A model generated the notes under the pieces. That model did no database searches, was not told where the DNA came from, and saw only the letters and a program-made list of their open reading frames with translations. A DNA stretch of 64,000 nt, taken from NCBI GenBank assembly GCA_016802295.1, contig JAESIW010000115.1, positions 1,218,139 to 1,282,138 of the forward strand. Reading direction: 5' to 3'. The position numbers and the translations under genes are program-made. The stretch's first letter is position 1. Each line of letters begins with the position of its first letter. Shown piece by piece: positions 59,942-64,000 of this stretch. The stretch is from Brachionus rotundiformis (lineage: Eukaryota > Rotifera > Eurotatoria > Ploima > Brachionidae).

Positions 59942-62640
59942 TGTATGTATACTTGGTTTAATTAGCTTTTATTTTTTTAATTATCTAAAATTAATGAAAG
60001 ATAACTTAGTTCAGACTGCTATTTAAATTGTTCATTGTCAACGGAAGTACAGAATACAAAATTGAGTAAACCTATTTGCCAAAGAGATAAGTAATTATAC
60101 AAATTTAGAATTGAATGTAAAATTGTGTGATAAGTGTGACTTTAAATTTAATTAATTGTTTCGTATTTTGTACAAATTTGTAAACTAATTTTAGTTTATA
60201 TTTACTTCCTCTAAAAGATAGAAATTTAGCTCATCTAGCCAATCGATTAAATCGGCCAATAAAAAATAGATAGTATTAATTATCTATAATTATCTATAAG
60301 TAAAAAATAGATCTATTGGATGAGCGATGAGCAAATAAGAAAAAAAATTTCGTTTAAGAACAAGTCTTACGTTTTTCGGTTGTTTGTTTCAACTTTTCTG
60401 AGAATAAATCATAAAAAATTGTCAAAAAATAGATAAGATAATTTTCCTACAGACTTGGCTCTGAATATGTTTTAAATTAAACTAGAAAAAAAAAAAAGTA
60501 CTAAAATTCATTGAAACTCTTCTGCTATTCTCAGAAAGCTTAGCTAAGTAAAGCTTTATCTTATCTATGAATAAAAAATAAAAATTCAGATGAAAGTTGT
60601 TTACTTTGAAATTTTAGGTGATCTTACACAAACGCCAATCAAACAATCAACTCTGCCTGAAATGAATATATTAATTTTAAAAAAACTTTAAATACTAATT
60701 TCATAAAACATATTTATCTCTTTAGTCGACCAGAATAAAAAGGACAGATAAGTTCTATTTTGCGTTTTTGGATATAAAAAAAACTCTTTGAATGAAACTC
60801 TTCGAAAGTAAAATTTTTGAATAAAAGATACAAAATTAAATAAAATTTGTTAATAAAAATAATGAAATTTTTCTTTTATACAAATTAATAATGTCTGGAA
60901 AAATTTTGCCAAATAGTTTTTTTTTCACATAAAGAAATTTATTTTCTATTCGTGTAATTAGCCTGATAACTTCCAATTTTATTTATTTATTTTTTGATTT
61001 GATCAATTTTGAAAAAATAAGAATGTTAGAGTAATAGTTTACATGACATTTTGGCATCCGAATAAACAATAGATATGGATCGTGCGAAAATATAGTTTAA
61101 GGAATTAGGCAGATATATTTAGGCAACGTTCACGATTGCAACAAGAATACAAACAAATCGCTTCAATAAAATATATAATTGATATCATATGCGAGTTTAT
61201 TATTGATATTTCAATAATTAATGCTGAGGTGTTTTGCTATCTAGTAATCTTAAGTTTTTGAATTTTTCAAATTTAAACAGATATGTTTGAATGATAATCA
61301 AAATTAATAAATAAATAAAATAAGCTAATTTCATCAATATTTCAAGATTATATTTTAATAAAATAGATATTTATATATTTGTATGAGATTTTTAATAGGC
61401 TAATTAATTAACTCATTGAAAAGAGATTTCAAAATTAGTTCAGCAAGTTCCAGTAATTGGTTTGTAACGAGCTGAGAAAGTTTATAAAATTGAATGTTTT
61501 TTTAAGTGCCTTTATGTAGATTCCAAAATGTAGGCTCATCAAGATCAAGATTAATGATGGATCGAATTTTGTAAGTGAGAACTTGCGCAAAAATCATAAA
61601 GCACCATGGGAATTCGCTTTGTTAAATAATAGCCAGGCTCATCAACCAGGATGGGCTCAGCAGCAAGTCTCTCTGCATATGTGTTTTATTTTCAGCGAAT
61701 TTAAAAATTAAAAGCAACTAGTTCAAATAAAAATAAATATTTTGATAAAATAGAAAACATGTTTATTATGTTGTTATGTTCCGTTTTATCATCTATCTTT
61801 GTATGTCTCTAGGTTTGTTTATGCTTGTGAATAGGCGCTTTTTTTAATTACCGGTCTTAGGGGATCAAGCATCACTTTCCGAGTGTTTCTAATCTTAGCC
61901 TCATTAACAAATAAATAAACACTTATTGCAAAGTATTAGTCAATACTGTTTTTTGATAGATAAATAATTCATCAGTAGATAGTTAAATTGCTGATAGATC
62001 ATTTTTAATTAATTGCATAATATGGGGTACAGATTGAGACTAGAAATGGACATAGAGTGCAACTGTATTCAACTTTTTTATCAATTTAGTGGTTTAATGA
62101 ATTCTAAGATATTTGTTTATAATTTTTTTTTATTATTTCAAGATTAATCAACAGGCTTTTGTCCTTGTCATAAAATTCTGATTATTACAAAATATTATAT
62201 AAATAAAAAGAAAAAATTCTTTAAAAGACCATTTAGAAAAATAAAATGTTAAAATTTTTAATTAAATTTTTTTTAAAAGATATTGTTAGAGACTTACTTG
62301 ATACAGTCTCTATATCTTACTTTCGTATGCATGTAATTTTCTGCAGTTAGTCTTTATTGTTACAAAGGGACTAAATTTTCTAATATTGTCAGATACCGAA
62401 TAAAGAGCTACCCAAAATTAATTCCTTTTAAGTTCCTGAATACCTCTGGCTAGGGTAGGGAACAGGCGTATACAAAGTGGATTATAGTAATATGCAAAAA
62501 ACATGGCAAAAATAGTGCGCCGATATTCAACTAATTAATCAAGTACATAGATTCATTGAGTGATTGGACGAATTTTAATATGTTTTAGTATTATAATTAT
62601 TGAGCTCTGGTAGCTTTTTATTCTGAAACCATTTACTATC
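59942..62640. other. 2.7-kb gene-free region upstream of Twist
   Basis: Contains the Twist promoter region. AT-rich with no coding frame. A less AT-rich patch at about 61530-61690 (with two ggctcatcaa words) and another at about 61830-61900 do not match anything I recognise. Confidence 0.55.
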
Positions 62641-62920
62641 TTTGCTTTGAAATTTTTCAATGAATCACTTTTATTGAATGAAAAATTTTCGAATAGAAGA
62701 AAAAAAAACTATGATGACCGAACTGTCTTATGTTTGATGAAATGCACTACACTACTCAATTTGTTCAAATATTCTGCAACTCTATTCGAAGAGAACTTTT
62801 CGCGCGCCTTGCAATTTTTAACAAAGTCTCTTTCCCTAACTTATCCTCTTTAAGACCTGAAATTCATATGATTTATATTTGAAATGGTGATGCAAATCAA
62901 GAAATCGAAAGAGCTGAAAT

Positions 62921-63760
62921 ATGCTTTCGAAATTTTTTGAATTAAATATGACTGATCCTAATGCAAATCAATATCTCTGCCCAGATATTCCGATAACTCT
63001 AGTTAAAAAAAATGGTCTAAACGCCAAAGAGGTTTTATTCATTTGGTTTCAAAATTGGATCATTCAAAAAATAAAAACGATTTTTATTTGTTTGTTAACA
63101 AAAAATACACAGAGTCAAATATTCGAAAATATAATGGATGCTCTGAATGATCCAATTTTGAGACCAAATTTGTTCTTTGTGGATTGCCAAGGCGGTCCTG
63201 GACGCCTTTTTAATTAAACAATTAAATAAATTGAATAAAATCAACACTAAGAATTTTTTTCCATTTGAAAGTTATCATTAATATGTAAAGTCTATAAGTG
63301 AATTTGTTTGTTTTGCCAGGACTGTATCACTGTTAGAAAATGAAGAAAATGGCCAAACAATTCATTCGATATTGAGTGTATCTTTACACTGCGATCAATT
63401 TACTACTTGGAATCATGTTGGACCAAAATTTTAAGAACTAAGAAATTCTTAAGTAATTCTATGGACGAAGTCGGTATGTATAACAAATATATAATTGGAG
63501 CTGTTGACAGGATGATAAGGGATTTATGTTTGACTAATATTCTTTCATTGGGAAAAAGGTTGTGTTTGCTGGAGATTTTAGACAAACTTTGTTGATTGAA
63601 AATACTGCATAATCTTTATGTATTTGTTTCAACAATCATCCTGAATTTGAAAGATCTTTATCTTCGTCTTATAAATGCACAACGCAAAATTTATCTGAGT
63701 GCTGACCGCTTAGTAACATATGATGAAGATATTATAGATTTATACTTGAAGATATTATAG
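62921..63760 (+). pseudogene. Decayed Pif1-type helicase, probably Helitron-derived
   Basis: Fragments in different frames line up in order with a Pif1/Helitron helicase. First comes QIFENIMDALNDP followed by LFFVDCQGGPGRLF, a broken Walker A where the family has FxDGPGGTGKT. Next is GQTIHSILSV, then a Walker B region DEVGMYNKYIIGAVDRMIRD. After a frameshift comes VVFAGDFRQTLLIEN (motif III type), and then LRLINAQRKIYLSADRLV. There are stops and at least three frame changes. The open stretch at 62647-62853 may be a further upstream piece. Key catalytic residues are already lost, so this copy is dead. Confidence 0.8.
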
Positions 63761-64000
63761 AACTTTGTATTGGAACTCAAATAAAACTATTAAAGTTTAG
63801 AGATCACTTAATTGAAGTCAATATTTAAACGGTCAACAGGGTAGTAATCGCTTTTTTTAATTAGAAAACAGTTGATTTTGTCAACATTAGAGACACTGTT
63901 TTACTAAATATGTTTAAAAAATACTTTATTGTAAGAACCAACTTTACTAATTATTATCATTATTAATATTTCAATGTACGCCTTTAAGGCGATGTTAAAA
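63761..64000. other. Right edge, probable continuation of the helicase remnant
   Basis: Short open pieces (for example IKLLKFRDHLIEVNI) could be the far end of the same decayed element, but similarity is too weak to claim. The window ends before any element terminus is visible. Confidence 0.35.

Noticed and set aside
1..64000. CRISPR array, bacterial operon or prophage
   Set aside because: No regularly spaced repeats, no operon structure, and every recognised gene is a spliced or typical animal gene.

Overview
This is metazoan nuclear DNA that is extremely AT-rich (visibly about three quarters A+T outside exons). Most introns are tiny, about 48-61 bp with GT..AG ends, and many genes have no coding intron. 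The gene set is bilaterian: CUT homeobox, aminergic-type GPCR, KIF6, HAUS4, AMPK gamma, GTPBP10, SELENBP1, ELAV/Hu, p120/delta-catenin, HAAO and Twist. Low GC, roughly 55-bp introns and this gene set fit a monogonont rotifer such as Brachionus best. That assignment is an inference, since no species marker is present.

Layout, left to right. A CUT-homeobox factor (minus) runs off the left edge (1-1307), followed by microsatellites and a tRNA-Ala(CGC) gene (2189-2259). A 4.6-kb gene-free stretch holds a small piggyBac-like MITE (3165-3387). Next come a GPCR (plus, 6905-8743), KIF6 (minus, 9385-12958), HAUS4 (minus, 13380-14324) and a 5'-truncated non-LTR retrotransposon tail. The AMPK gamma gene (minus, 17952-23182) has several possible 5' exons. 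It is followed by GTPBP10 (minus), two tandem intronless SELENBP1-type genes (minus), a plus-strand EF-hand protein with a repetitive valine/isoleucine/proline region, and a three-RRM ELAV gene (plus). A gene-poor stretch with an 89-bp exact direct repeat and a second retrotransposon remnant leads to the p120/delta-catenin gene (minus, 42489-50527). One large catenin intron holds HAAO on the opposite strand, and another holds an assembly gap flanked by two copies of the same sequence. The right part is gene-poor: an unrecognised small coiled-coil gene (minus, 55071-56217), an intronless Twist gene (minus, 59129-59941) and a decayed Pif1-type helicase, probably from a Helitron, at the right edge.

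Exon structures for the CUT gene, GPCR, KIF6, AMPK gamma, GTPBP10, ELAV and catenin were joined by hand using splice sites and reading phase, and every junction listed keeps frame. The genes are independent housekeeping, cytoskeletal, signalling and developmental loci, so there is no operon logic. The only tight physical relationships are the HAAO/catenin nesting, the SELENBP1 tandem pair, and the same-strand neighbours KIF6 and HAUS4, which both act on microtubules.
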